Below the pieces are notes generated by a model. The model had not been told where the DNA came from and made no database searches. It saw only the letters and a program-made list of their open reading frames with translations. Below, piece by piece: positions 23,601 through 34,182 of a stretch of DNA of 64,000 nt. A program made the translations under genes and the position numbers. Position 1 is the first letter of the stretch. Every line of letters begins with the position of its first letter. This stretch comes from Macrothele yani (Eukaryota > Arthropoda > Arachnida > Araneae > Macrothelidae), in assembly GCA_039090855.1 (NCBI GenBank), contig CM077002.1, forward strand, positions 83,704,194 to 83,768,193, written 5' to 3'.

Positions 23601-24675
23601 AGGGCTGAGTCCCAAAAGTGTAAATCAGCCCTTAAGGGTAAATTAGAGCAGCTTCCAACCCTAGATTCTCCTATTATTGGTAGCCTTGATATAGTTTCTA
23701 TGTACACTAGCATAAATTTAGATCAGCTTATAGAATTTTTAGCAGATGACCTAGCAGAGAAAATTGTTTTTCATAATCAAGCAAGGAATTTACTAGTGAG
23801 GATATTTGAAATGCTGATTTTCTCCTTGAAAAACAACTTTTTTTCAATTTGAGAAAAGATTTTTCCTCCAAAAATCTGGACTAGCAATGGGCTCCCCACT
23901 CTCCCCACTGCTGGCAAATTACTATGTAGGAAAGCTGGAAGAAAAGGTACTGGTTCAGCCCTCATACTTTTGTCTTTATCACAGATATATGGATGATATC
24001 TTATTCATTTTAGATAACAAGGATGAAAATCTTCCAGAAAAAATTCTAAGGTGTTTTAATGAGTTGGGTGATTCCCTTAAGTTCACTTTGGAGATTCAAA
24101 CTGAAGGAAAATTAAACTTCTTGGATTTGAACATCTATGTCCAGGAAGACACAAGTTCCTCACAAAAATGTACAAAAAACCTTTGGATACAAACAAAATA
24201 CTAGATTTTAACTCTTCTCATCCATATCCAATGAAGAAAAATGTTGCTAACTAATTTTTAGAAAAAAATAAATAATTTAGTCTCCTCAGAAGATATAAAA
24301 AAAAACCCCACATGGATGAACTGAAAGTAATGCTAACAGAAAATAACTACCCAAAAAAGGAAATAGATAAATTACTCAAACAAGATAAACAAAACCATAA
24401 AAACAAGCAGGAGTTCAGGTTCACAAGAAAAATTACGTATCAAAAAGGTTTGTTTGAATCTTTAAAGAGAATAAGCAGTAAATATGGTGTTAGGTTAGCT
24501 CCCAGTTTAGACAACAAACTTAAAAATTTTTGCCCCAGCTTGATTCAAAAAGAAGAAAACTTTTTTTTTTTTTAATAAAGCTCATGTTGAGAAATGGCTT
24601 CCTAGTTTCTTAATTCAATTACTAATCTAAAGCAAATATTATGGGAATTTTACTAGGAAATTTTTTCATTAATAG

Positions 24676-24709
24676 CAAATTTTCGGAGAAAACTCTTCTC
24701 CTTCTTCAG
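24676..24709 (-). ncRNA. Hammerhead-ribozyme-like core, PLE-3 3' region
   Basis: On the minus strand the order is CTGAAGA (24703-24709), a stem-loop GGAGAA-x5-TTCTCC, then GAAA (24681-24684). This fits the hammerhead consensus CUGANGA, stem II, GAAA. A possible stem III (AATTT with AAATT) follows. Stem I and the cleavage site are not evident, so self-cleavage is unproven. Hammerhead motifs are a known feature of Penelope-like elements. Confidence 0.55.
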
Positions 24710-24871
24710 GCTGTCTTGTTGTTGTCACTTTTTCCTGTCACTATCACGGTTACGGTTAACCTTGACGGTTTAGGTTATTTTTCAACAAATCCTGCCAGAT
24801 GTTAGGCAGGGAAAATCCTTTGCAGTCATTGATGATGGAATTTTGATTTTTCTCAATCTCTATTCCTTCTT

Positions 24872-27092
24872 TCAGCTTTCTTTTTGAAAATTGCTTTGGA
24901 AACTAATGACTTTAAGGGAATTCCAATCCATGCTGTGCCCAGTTTCTCTAACATGCCTATCTAATCCAGTCTTGTTGGAGCAATTTTTTATAGCTGCTTT
25001 ATGCTCAGCTATACGAGTTTCTAGTCTGCGACCTGTTTCACCTATGTAAGATAGTCCACAACTACAATTTACTTCATAGACTACTCCTTGCATTTTTAAA
25101 ATATTTTCTTCTCTTTGAACTATTTTAGGGAAAAAATTTTTAACTTTGTTCTCTAAACTTGGAGCTAGCCTAATATTGGACTTCTTACTAATTCTCTTTA
25201 AAGACTCAAATAAACCTTTGTGATAAGAAATTTTTCTAGTGAATTTTACTTGTTGCTTTTGTGGGTTCTTCGTACCATTAAAATTCAGAAGCTTCTCAAT
25301 TTCTTCTTTAGGATAGTTATTCTCAGCAAGTATGGCCTTAAGCTCTTCTTTATGGGCTTCTTTTTTATCTGTAGTAGAAACTATTTTATTATTTTTTTCT
25401 AAAAACTGACTTGCTACATTTTTCTTAATAGAAACTGGATGATAGGAATTGAAATCCAGTAGTCTTTTAGTATTCATTGGGTTTTTTTTTATACCAACTA
25501 GTGAGGAATTTTTCATCTTCATAATAGATAGTAATATCTAAGAAGTTTATTCTTATTTCTTTTTGAAGTTCAATAGTGAACTTAAGGGAATCATCTAATT
25601 CATTGAATGAGTCTAGAATTCTTTCTGGAACAATTTCTGTGCTATCTATTATAAATAAGATGTCATCCATGTATCTTCTATATAAGCAGAAGTATGTGGG
25701 TTGTACTAGTATCTTTTCTTCTAGTTTTCCCACATAATAGTTAGCTAAGAGTGGGGAGAGTGGGGAGCCCATAGCTAGCCCCGATTTTTGAATGAAAAAA
25801 GTTTTCCCAAATTGAAAGTAGTTGTTCTGCAAAGAGAAAGTAAGCATTTCAAAAATTCCTACTAATATGTTTTTTTTCTTTTTGTGAAAAACTATTAGGG
25901 CTGCCAAGTCTTCCGCTATAAAGTCTATAAGTTGATCTATATTAATGTGAGTATACATAGACGCTATATCTAAACTACCCATAATAGGAGAATCTAATTT
26001 AGGAAGAAGTTCTAGTTTTTCTTTTAGCTGCATTGAGTTTTTAATCAAGTTAGGTGGCTCTTTTAAAAGATTCTGAAGGTGTGACTTTAAAAAATAGTGT
26101 AGATTTGAAAGAATAGAGTTGTTTGAGTCTATTATTGGTCTAATTGGTTGGTGTTCTTTATGCAGTTTGACTATTCCATATATTTGAGGTAATCTGAACT
26201 GTAATTTTGAGAATTGTTTATAGTTTTCTGGAAGCTGGTTTTTCTTTTTTGAAGTGAAATAAGCTTAGAGACTTTTTAATCAATTCTGGTAGTGGGTTTT
26301 CTTTTACTTCTTCATACATAGGTTTTTTTAGTTCTTCTTCCATCTTTTCTAGATAATCTTTCTTATCCATAATAGTAATCAACTTACTTTTGTCTGTTTT
26401 CACAGCAACTACACTTTCATTTTTTCTGAAATCTTTAAGAGCTTTTAATTGACTATTATCAAAATTTTTTTGAGGTTTCCTTTCTTGCTTCTGGAATTTT
26501 TTGTAAGGCTATTGTAGTAATCTTTTCTGAGGAGGTCTGCTTTAATTTGGTCCTCTTTTTCTAAAGTGCTGCAGATGCTTTCCAATTCCATTACCAATTT
26601 TTCTGTATTAATTTTTTCTTTGGATAGATTGAAATTACTTCCTTTATTTATCACTTGTAATAATTCTTGGCTAACTCCGGTAGTAGTGTTGTCCTTTACA
26701 TGACTAAGAACTGCAGTTTCTTTGTTTTTACTGGAATAGTTTTTCTTCAAAAATTTCTTTTCTTTAAGGTTCAGCTTTTTAACAAATTTCTTATTTTTGT
26801 TTCTTACTCCAATTTTTAGCCAGTCATCCAATTCTGCTTTTTCTGTATCCCTTAAGATTCCAGAAAATTTATTTTCATTTTCTACTTTTACTTTTTTATA
26901 ATAAGCAACATTTTTATATTTTGCTTCAATACTTCTTTTTAACGTTTTTTTCTCTATTTTTCTTACGAAGTTGGCTGAAAGTAAATCTTTAAATGGTTTT
27001 CTAAGTCTAAATGAATTTGGAATAAAGTTATTTACCTTGCAATTTTTCAGGAACTTGATTTGAGCTATGGATCTTTCCATCTTACTTTCCAT
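24872..27092 (-). pseudogene. PLE-3 polyprotein, complete domain set, three A-run frameshifts
   Basis: The N-terminal region (27092-26445, starting MESKMERSIAQIKFLKN) is Lys-rich and of unknown function. It continues at 26403-26218 (KKDYLEKMEEELKK). The reverse transcriptase follows (26048-25467: SLDIASMYTHINID, SGLAMGSPLSPLLANYY, RRYMDDILFII, INFLDITIYY), then the endonuclease (25522-24872: CSCGLSYIGETGRRL, TRIAEHKAAIKN, GLDRHVRETGH). The breaks near 26465, 26240 and 25485 are each a single-base change at a run of A's. They could be assembly errors, in which case one uninterrupted protein may exist. YMDD and the YIG/Arg/Glu residues are all intact. Confidence 0.88.
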
Positions 27093-27094
27093 CT

Positions 27095-27146
27095 TACTCC
27101 TTGTATTTTTAACAAGCAGAAAACTTGTTAAAAATACAAGGAGTAA
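27095..27146. repeat. Perfect palindrome at the PLE-3 5' junction
   Basis: TTACTCCTTGTATTTTTAAC-AAG (ending 27117) is the exact reverse complement of the sequence starting at 27124 (CTTGTTAAAAATACAAGGAG-TAA). The two 23-bp arms are separated by 6 bp. The right arm is the coding sequence of PLE-2, so the left arm looks like a copy of the target made when PLE-3 integrated. Confidence 0.9.
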
Positions 27147-27492
27147 TTTATAAAGTAACCTGCAGCTGTGGAAAATACTACATAGGAGAAACAGGTCTTA
27201 GGCTGGAAACTCACATCACGGAGCACAGGGCAGCAATAAAAAATTGTTCAAGCAAGACAGGATTAGACAGACACGTTATAGAAACAGGACACAGCATGGA
27301 GTGGGACTCTGACTGTCACTGGACATGAATCCAACTTCCTGAAGCAAAAATTGAAAGAGGGACTTGAAATTGGAAAATACCAGAACTTCATCATTAATGA
27401 CTGTAAAGGATTATCGCTGCCTAACATCTGGCAAGACATTTTACAAAATCACCGCAACCGAAGACTGTGACTGAGATTGAACGGAAGACTGC

Positions 27493-27535
27493 CTGATGAA
27501 GGAGAGAAGTTCTCTCCGAAAATTTGCAGAAATTT
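27493..27535 (+). ncRNA. Hammerhead-ribozyme-like core, PLE-2 3' region
   Basis: CTGATGA (27493-27499), a perfect stem II (GGAGAGA-agt-TCTCTCC, 27501-27517), GAAA (27518-27521) and a possible stem III (AATTT-gcag-AAATT) occur in hammerhead order. Compared with PLE-3 the stem sequence has changed while pairing is kept, which supports selection on structure. Stem I is weak. Confidence 0.6.
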
Positions 27536-27639
27536 TAAGAATTTACCTAGATAAATCCCATAAAAAAGTTAACTTGTTTGGAAATAAATGTTGTGATCCA
27601 TACAGTATCCATAAAAAATAATAAAGAAATCATTGCATG

Positions 27640-29930
27640 AGATAACCATCAGCTTTGCTGAAGAACATTCACATCTGGAACTACAGCTTGTGCCTGGGGA
27701 ATCTCTATGTTCCAACTGTCAAAAAATGGTCACTAAGAGTGACAAGACTCATCATAGAACAGGAAGCCGCAAGTAAGTAAATTACAAGGAATCATACCCA
27801 GAGTCTGATATTTCAGACCATGATGCTGAAACTGATGAGAATAGCTTGTATGAACCAAGACATGTTAAATTGGAATCAGTTAATCAAGCAAGTAGCATTT
27901 TAGGAATTTCTTCAGTGAAAGCTCAAACTTTGCCACCACAGAAGAGATATGCTGCCATAGAAAAAAAAAGTTACCCAAATATCTGGTAATGTTTCACATA
28001 AACTGCATGATTCGCTTGAGGTTTATAATGAACCCAGTACTTCAAAATCAAAGGAGACAAAACAACAGAATGAATATGAAACATTAATTTCAAACCTTAA
28101 AACAAAGGTATATAATGTTACTAGTTTCAAAGAAAAGGTCAGGATTATTAGCTTGCTTCCACAATCATGGTCAATCTCCAAAATCTGTGTGCAATTTGAA
28201 GTCAGTGAATACCTCGTACAAACAACAAGAAGAATTGTACAAAATCATGGTGTATTAACAAGTTTCACTCACCAAAAACAAAGTAGCAAGAAGATTTCTG
28301 ATAATATCTTATCCCAAGTAAACAGTTTTTATGAGGATGATGAATGCAGCAGACTGTGTCCAGGAATAAAAGATTTTGTCACCATAAAAAACAACTTGGG
28401 AGAAAAAGAACAAAGACAAATGTGGCTAGTACTTTGCAACTTAAAAGAACTGTATGAAAGGTTTAAAGAATTGCATTCAGAGGCAAAAATTGGATTTTCC
28501 AAATTCTGTGAATTGCATCCAAAATTGTATGTGCCAGCTGGGGCACCAGGCACACATTCAGTATGTGTGTGTTGTACACATCAGAATGTTAAGATGATGA
28601 TTAATGGGGCAAAACTTAATTATACTTACAAGGAATTGCTTTCACAGATAGTTTGTAGTATGAACAATGAAGCGTGTATGCTTCACAGATGTCCCACTCT
28701 GCCCTGGTCAAGATTTTGTTTTAGAATGCTTGGATTCATTCCAAGATGATATATTTTACATATCATACAAACAGTGGGTTACAACAGACCGATGCACTTT
28801 AGTGAAAAGTGAAAATCGTGGAGCCATATGCAGAATTCAAGGAAAATTTACTCAGGAAACTTAATACTTTGATAAAACATCATTACATAGCAACAGGGTA
28901 ATCAGGTTTCTTTAAGACCAAGAAAGCACTCATAAATTCTGACATGTGTATACTACTTTGTGACTTTTTAGAAAATTTTACTTTTGTGGTACAAGATGAA
29001 ATTCAATCATATCACTGGGTAAATAGCAAAGCTACTCTTCACCCATTTGTTGTTTTAAAGCTCATGACATATTACAACTGTGTAATTAGTGATTCGATGA
29101 CACACAATGCAAAATCACATTGCTACGAAAACTTTTCACATTGCTACGAAAACTTTTACCTATCTTAAAAGACCATCTTCCCAATGTGAAAAGGGTAATT
29201 TATTTTACAGATGGTGCTGGAAGACAATATAAAAACAAAAAAAAATTTCTTAACCTAGTTCACCACAAGAAAGATTTCAACCTAGAAGCTGAAAGGCATT
29301 TTTTTGCCACTTCTCATGGAAAAGGGCCATGCAATGGAATAGGGGATACAGTGAAGGGACATGTAATAAGGGCATCCTTACAACTTATTGACAAACATAT
29401 TTTAACACCAGAAGACATGTTCAAATACTGTACAGAAAAAAATAAAAGGAATACAATTCCTTTTTGTGTCACAAAAAGATATTGATGAAGAAAATGTCAT
29501 ACTTGTCAATAGATATGCTTCTGCTTTAAAAATAGCACAGAAGAGAATTCATCATTGCTTTATTCCAATGGAGAACAATAGATTAAGAATTCAACTTGTG
29601 TCAAGCAGCAAGAAATATGAAGTTGTTAACATATCTAAAGTTTTTGCAAATACAGAACTTGCAGAGGAATAAAAAAAATTGGTGATTACATTACATGTGT
29701 GTATGAATCAAAATGGTGGCTTGGAATTATCAAAGAATGTTCTGAAGAACACAGAGATTTCAAAATTCAGTTTTATCGTCTACCAGGGCCAGGAACATCA
29801 TTTTCTTTGTCAACTATTGGCCAAGCATGGGTTCCACAGGCTAACATTTGAAAAGTTCTCACACCACTGCAATTAACCACTGCAGGACACAATATTACTT
29901 CTGGAAGAGGACACAACATTACCCCAAAAC
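27640..29930 (+). pseudogene. Transposase-like protein of the long-TIR transposon, broken
   Basis: I recognise this as a recurrent, poorly described transposon protein of invertebrates. From the N-terminus it shows a CSNCQK zinc-binding-like pair (~27715), a helix-turn-helix-like region (SLLPQSWSISKICVQFEVS, ~28150), then GFSKFCELHPK, GTHSVCVCCTHQNVKMM (~28550), ISYKQWVTTDRCTL (~28770), a YHW-x3-ATLHPFV segment (~29005-29050), IYFTDGAGRQYKNKKKFLNL (~29200), HFFATSHGKGPCNGIGDTVK (~29300) and a C-terminal WWLGIIKE domain (~29715). The Asp in TDGA and the one in a DFLEN segment (~28965) are candidate catalytic residues; that is inference. At least five frame changes or stops interrupt it. Its position between the long TIRs indicates that it mobilised them. 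Confidence 0.75.
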
Positions 29931-30099
29931 TGTCTTTGATGTAATTGCTAATAGGCCATTTAAAATGCATCTGAAAGAATGTTCTCATTTGCTGTCCCAT
30001 AATTTTATTTTTCATATTAACTTTGTACTATGTTGCATAAACAGGTGAACTACTTCTATGGTGGGCATATACATTTTTGTAGACTGAAATGGGTCAATT

Positions 30100-30754
30100 T
30101 ATATTATCATTATTTCAGAAACTATTGTGAAACACAAAACAAAACTTTGAGAATATTTAGATATGCAATAGAAGATAGTCCTCAGAAAAATTAAAGTGTT
30201 TATCTGCTACCTTTGATTTACTGTATCCCCAAAATGGAAATTTTGGCAATGTTGCAGTTATAAAATATTTTCTGAATAAAAAAGGGAAACATAACACAAG
30301 TTGAAATATACTTTAACATTCTTAGCAACATATGAGGATTGCCTGAAAAAATATTCACTTTGTGTTTAAGTACCCTTCTGGTATAAAAATGCTGCCGAAA
30401 AGTGGTGAAATTGGCACTGTGACCTTGAACTTTGACCCCCTACAACCTAATGAATTATTATGCTATGGAAATTAGGGTATTACATATGAATGTACAGGTT
30501 ATTACCTCTATTTAGGCACCCATTAAGTGTCATTAACTTCACAATTACTCAATTTGTGTTAATTAATGATAACCCTTATTTTAGTTCATTTTGGGGGGTT
30601 TGACAACTCATATCTCCAAAGGGGTTGGGAAAATAAATCCCAAACTTTATTTTCAGGGTACTTTTACGTTGTACTGTAACATATAAAAAAAATGAGGAAA
30701 ATCAAGAAACCCACAACTACAAGCACCTGGTGAATTCATATGGAATGACCCTAT
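30100..30754 (-). repeat. Right long terminal inverted repeat
   Basis: It is the inverted counterpart of 22238-22910. The outer end reads GAATGACCCTAT and the inner end lies at TATTATCATTATTTCAGAAA. It is non-coding. The two TIRs have diverged modestly by substitutions and short indels. Confidence 0.88.
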
Positions 30755-30965
30755 TATATACGTATATTGACAAGAAGATCACGCTACATTATGTCAGATA
30801 AAACCTTTTCCATAGACAAGAAATAACCAAACTCTTGGTCAGTTTCAAACAGAAGCAGCTTTCTACACCTTTCACAGTCAGCTGAGGAGAAAGTAAGCAT
30901 ACAGGAATTTGTGCGCTAATGAGTTTACCCTAAATTATTAATAAAGAATCAACATTTTAACCTAC
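30755..30965 (-). other. CAPN7: CAPN7 intron sequence
   Basis: Unique-looking AT-rich sequence between the long-TIR transposon and the donor site of the 30966-31190 exon (GTAGGT on the minus strand, 30965 downward). Nothing else is recognised. Confidence 0.5.
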
Positions 30966-31190
30966 CTTAAGACTGCAATTTCTTCTTTTGAATAAGAGTT
31001 GCTACCACTCACATGCAGATGTTTTGGGGGTTGAGATGAATTATCACTTCGTTGTCGTCCATCAGTGCTACTACCAGGCTCTAATGTGAGTTTTGAAAAA
31101 TTAGGGACAGTTGAAGAAGGTGATCCAGAATCACAGGACTCAGGTTTTGCTGGAGATGATGAATTTGTTTTAGATTTCAAAGTTTCAGCC
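30966..31190 (-). CDS. CAPN7: Calpain-7 exon: linker to protease core
   Basis: Minus-strand exon of 225 bp with acceptor TTTTAAG before 31190 and donor GTAGGT after 30966. The first base completes the Arg codon left by the 40629 exon. The exon reads RAETLKSKTNSSSP, a Ser/Pro-rich linker, and ends GSNSYSKEEIAVLR. The end matches the conserved YTxEEIxVLR segment just ahead of the calpain protease core in calpain-7, and the start matches the QALDRAE end of its second MIT domain. Calpain-7 is a cytosolic cysteine protease that binds ESCRT-III proteins through its MIT domains. The catalytic Cys, His and Asn lie in later exons outside the window. Open frame upstream of 31190 (LLLVVLIKILALFF) is the intron's acceptor tract and not a membrane segment. 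Confidence 0.88.
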
Positions 31191-31945
31191 CTTAAAATAA
31201 AAAATAATGCTAAAATTTTGATCAAAACTACAAGTAAAAGAGCAAACAATAAAAGGAATAAGTTACAAGTAAAGGATCTTCACAAAATTGAATAACATAA
31301 ATACAAGCGAGCAGAAACCTGAAAATTCTTACAGCAGCTCCTTGTAATAGTATGTGTAATCTTAAAGTAAATTTATATACACTGTTTCAGAGATGGAAAA
31401 AAAATCTGTTCTGCTACTGGAGATGACATTTTATAGTTGCTAAGAAGTTCAATTATTGCTTCTTGCTTTTAAAATATGTAAAAAATGCTTTCACTAGTTA
31501 ATGGTATGATTCTTCCTTTTCCTCCAAATAGCTTTACTTGAATTAGATTTTACAATATTTTTTCTGTTTTGGAGGGAGGAAATGTAATTCTTTAACATTT
31601 TAAGTGCACATCTCCTCCAACATTCCATTTCCATACTGCAAAACTCTGCATTTTTGGGGAAGAATGGCCACCACAAAAATGATGATAAGATCATCTAATT
31701 CACCCTATCATTTTGGTTACCTCAGAGTTGCCTCTTGCTCAGCAAGGACAACCAAATTACTGTTTCAGTGGAAGCACACGCTTATGTTACAGATAAACAT
31801 AGAAAATGAGCGAAAAGACACAGAGTCACGTATGGTAAAAGGTTCGTTCAGCAGTAGCTTTCAGTCGTCCTACGACCTTCATCACCCGCGATCGACTGGA
31901 TGGGCTGGTTGCCAGAACTACAATTTGGAGTTGGGGTGTTGGATA
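31191..31945 (-). other. CAPN7: CAPN7 intron sequence, no feature recognised
   Basis: AT-rich sequence upstream of the acceptor of the 30966-31190 exon. No gene or repeat could be supported. Confidence 0.5.
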
Positions 31946-32957
31946 CGGGGTAATTGAAAAGTTCCCAAACAATAATTTGAACATTTTTTATATTCGCATT
32001 ATACAGATACATAAAGTTTACTTACAGCTGTGATACATCTTCCATCGACTTTTGAGCAACTAATGTTGGCCTAAAGGAGGTGCTGGAAATGACCTCCGTG
32101 TTGCTGGAGGCAAATATCCACATGGCGGCACATGTTTTTCGTAATGTGTTTCAGCATAGATAGCATGATTTCAACTATAGCCTGAATAATGTTTGTATTC
32201 AAGGACTGCAGGTCATGTGGACTGTTTGTATAAACACGATCCTTTAAATATCCCCACAGGAAAACAACAACATTATTCCGAAAAAGAAAACATTGTTCAA
32301 CAAGCTCTTGTTGTATTGAGTAAATTTATGAAACCAAAGGCAGCACAGCAGGCACTTATGTGTATCAGGGGCCTTCAGTTCTTGAACAACTTTCACTTTG
32401 TATGCATGAAGCAACAATCTTTTAGCTGCTTTCTGTGCTGAGTCGTAAGCGACGAAGGTCAGCGAGAAAGCGATTTTGTAGGTGACTGTTGCAAACGTTT
32501 TTTAACATCGTTTATCACTTCTAGTGTTAATACACTTGAGCGGTCATTTCTAGGCATATCATCAGCACTTCCAGTTTTCCGAAATCGTACAAGTAAATTG
32601 TGTATCGTTGATTTACTTATCACAGTATACTGCAGAAATTTGTTCCTGAATTTTTCTATACACTGTTTGTAAGACTGCGTTTGCAAATAAGCTTCAAGTA
32701 AACAAATTCTCTGCTCCCTCGTCAAACCCATGCCTCTGTGCAAATGGTGAAGCTAAAGTGGACAAACTGCATGGCACACATGGAACTGGTTATTCATTTC
32801 TGGCACTCTGCCAATTTCCTTCAGGCATTTGACAAGTACAGTATTTGATCTTGACGAGTTGCTGACTCGTGTTGCTACACCGATTGGTTGAACTTTTGCT
32901 TACAGCATACACAATAATTTTTTAAATTCAGAGTTCGGGAACTTTATGAACACTCTG
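31946..32957 (-). mobile_element. Mariner-like element (DUF4817 type), internally deleted
   Basis: The ends read CGGGGTAATTGAAAAGTTCC (31946) and, inverted, CAGAGTGTTCATAAAGTTCC (ending 32957), flanked by TA (31944-31945, 32958-32959). On the minus strand an N-terminal helix-turn-helix frame (32743-32459: MGLTREQRICLLEAYLQTQS, then STIHNLLVRFRKTGS) is followed, after frame changes, by the C-terminal family signature near 32260-32040 (GYLKDR then DICLQQHGGHFQ-like codons). The central catalytic region is missing, because the sequence passes from about VFF to LWGYLKD. It is non-autonomous. Confidence 0.8.
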
Positions 32958-32959
32958 TA

Positions 32960-34182
32960 TAAGAAACAATACATTAATTTTGACTGTTGAAGGTCACAAT
33001 TCTGTATATGTAATGTTTGTTTTGATTGATTATGGTTTTTTTCTCATATCTCTTGAAAAATGTGTCGGCTCTGAAAAAAAGGAGCTGGCATCTGAAAATT
33101 TTAGGGTTTTGTCTACCCGTGAGCATAAAGGTGTGAATAAACATGCACCATAAATTAATATTACTAACACGAAATTTCTTTTATTTAGAGCCAGCAGGAA
33201 CTTACTTTTTGGCGGTGCTTCACGATTTAAACTCCTGTGATTTTACTTTCATGATCACGGTACTGACTGATTAAATGCAATACATGGCATCACTGCACTA
33301 GATTTCAGTGAAACACACAATAATCTACAAAGGTACAGCTCTGAAGGCCAAACAATCAATGCATTATTAAAAAGATTAGCTACAAGTCATAAGGCTTCCA
33401 GAGAGAACCAGAACAGCAAGGCCAAATGAAGACATGAGCACCCATGAAAATGTATATGAACAGAAGAGAAGACTTCTTGGTGTTCAGATCCTGTTTTGCA
33501 AGATTGACTTTATGTATAACATGCAGCCATGGAAAGAACATCAACTTATGGCATTTGCACAAGAATAAGGGAAAAAAAGTTGGTGTTTAAAATCAAAAAC
33601 ACATTGATGGCTTTTATAATATACATAGAAGTGCAAGATGGTAACACAAAAGTAGATATAAGTAACTTCAAAAAACACTTTTCAGTAATTCCAACAAGTG
33701 ACATTTTCAAAAAATTACAGTAAATGTTAATGCTATAATTATTTAAATTGAAGAAATAGGTATTTAAAATATAGTTTTCTTTAAATAACTCCTCTATGTT
33801 CTGGCACCTATTTAGGCGAAATGGGTATTATCATCATACGTAATTATCATAAGCTGATATAAGCACAGTGTATGTTCAGTTAAAAATATATCAAAATATG
33901 CAATACTCACATAACAGTTTTGCAAGATTCAAAAACTAACACAAAAAAACACATTTTTTGTACTTATGATAATGCTCTCATGATTTTTAATTCAATACAC
34001 AAAACTTTTACATCTTATGCTCTATCTAATACGTATATTTCATGCAATCAAGATGCTGGATAGCATCATGTATTAAATTTTTTGTTGAAGACCAAATTTG
34101 TGAACTCTGTACCTCATATTTAATGTTAGAATTAAATTTCTACAGTTCTACAGCACAAGTTCAATAACAAATATACTACATA
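32960..34182. other. Gene-free CAPN7 intron stretch
   Basis: AT-rich sequence. Short open frames near 33380-33720 show no domain. No repeat was recognised. Confidence 0.5.

Larger units (their letters stand above)
24563..27117 (-). mobile_element. Penelope-like element 3 (PLE-3), inserted in PLE-2
   Basis: It is read on the minus strand, with its 3' end at 24563 as a poly(A) tail (13 T's on the plus strand) and its 5' end at 27117. The flanking duplication is AGAAAACTT at 24554-24562 and 27118-27126. The element encodes a long N-terminal region, reverse transcriptase and GIY-YIG endonuclease, and carries a hammerhead-like core near its 3' end (24676-24709). Its outermost 5' bases are an inverted copy of the adjacent target sequence. 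Confidence 0.88.
23640..27330 (+). pseudogene. PLE-2 reverse transcriptase / GIY-YIG protein, split
   Basis: Motifs in order: SLDIVSMYTSINLDQL (motif A region, ~23680), SGLAMGSPLSPLLANYY (~23880), the catalytic HRYMDDILFIL (~23980), KLNFLDLNIYV (~24110), the linker TRKITYQKGLFESLKRISSK (~24430), and, beyond the PLE-3 insertion, CSCGKYYIGETGLRLETHI (27150-27205), which holds the endonuclease core. There is a stop before SGLAMG near 23850 and a frame change near 24190. PLE-3 at 24563-27117 separates the two domains. The gene is non-functional. Confidence 0.86.
23600..27600 (+). mobile_element. Penelope-like element 2 (PLE-2), plus strand, interrupted by PLE-3
   Basis: Reverse transcriptase and linker lie at about 23600-24562. 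The GIY-YIG endonuclease and 3' region continue at 27127-27600. Between them sits PLE-3 in opposite orientation. The interruption falls inside a codon run that reads continuously once the insert and one target copy are ignored. The 3' region holds a hammerhead-ribozyme-like core (27493-27535). Ends are approximate. Confidence 0.82.
22238..30754 (+). mobile_element. DNA transposon with very long terminal inverted repeats
   Basis: The left TIR (22238-22910) and right TIR (30100-30754) are inverted copies of about 650-670 bp, both beginning ATAGGGTCATT. No clear target duplication was found (flanks TTTAAT and TATATA). Inside on the plus strand lies a broken transposase-like gene (27640-29930). 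The element was invaded by PLE-2, which was itself invaded by PLE-3, so roughly 4 kb of the 8.5-kb span is foreign. The superfamily is not assigned. Confidence 0.82.

Noticed and set aside
23640..24215. Retron or telomerase reverse transcriptase
   Set aside because: The YMDD context and the attached GIY-YIG endonuclease identify a Penelope-like element.
22238..30754. Polinton/Maverick-type giant element, suggested by the long TIRs
   Set aside because: No protein-primed DNA polymerase, integrase, ATPase, protease or capsid-like genes are present. The reverse transcriptases inside belong to inserted Penelope-like elements.
31191..31249. Hydrophobic N-terminus on the open frame over the 30966-31190 CAPN7 exon, resembling a membrane segment
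   Set aside because: It is the T-rich acceptor tract of the intron read through; the AAG acceptor and phase match place the exon start at 31190.
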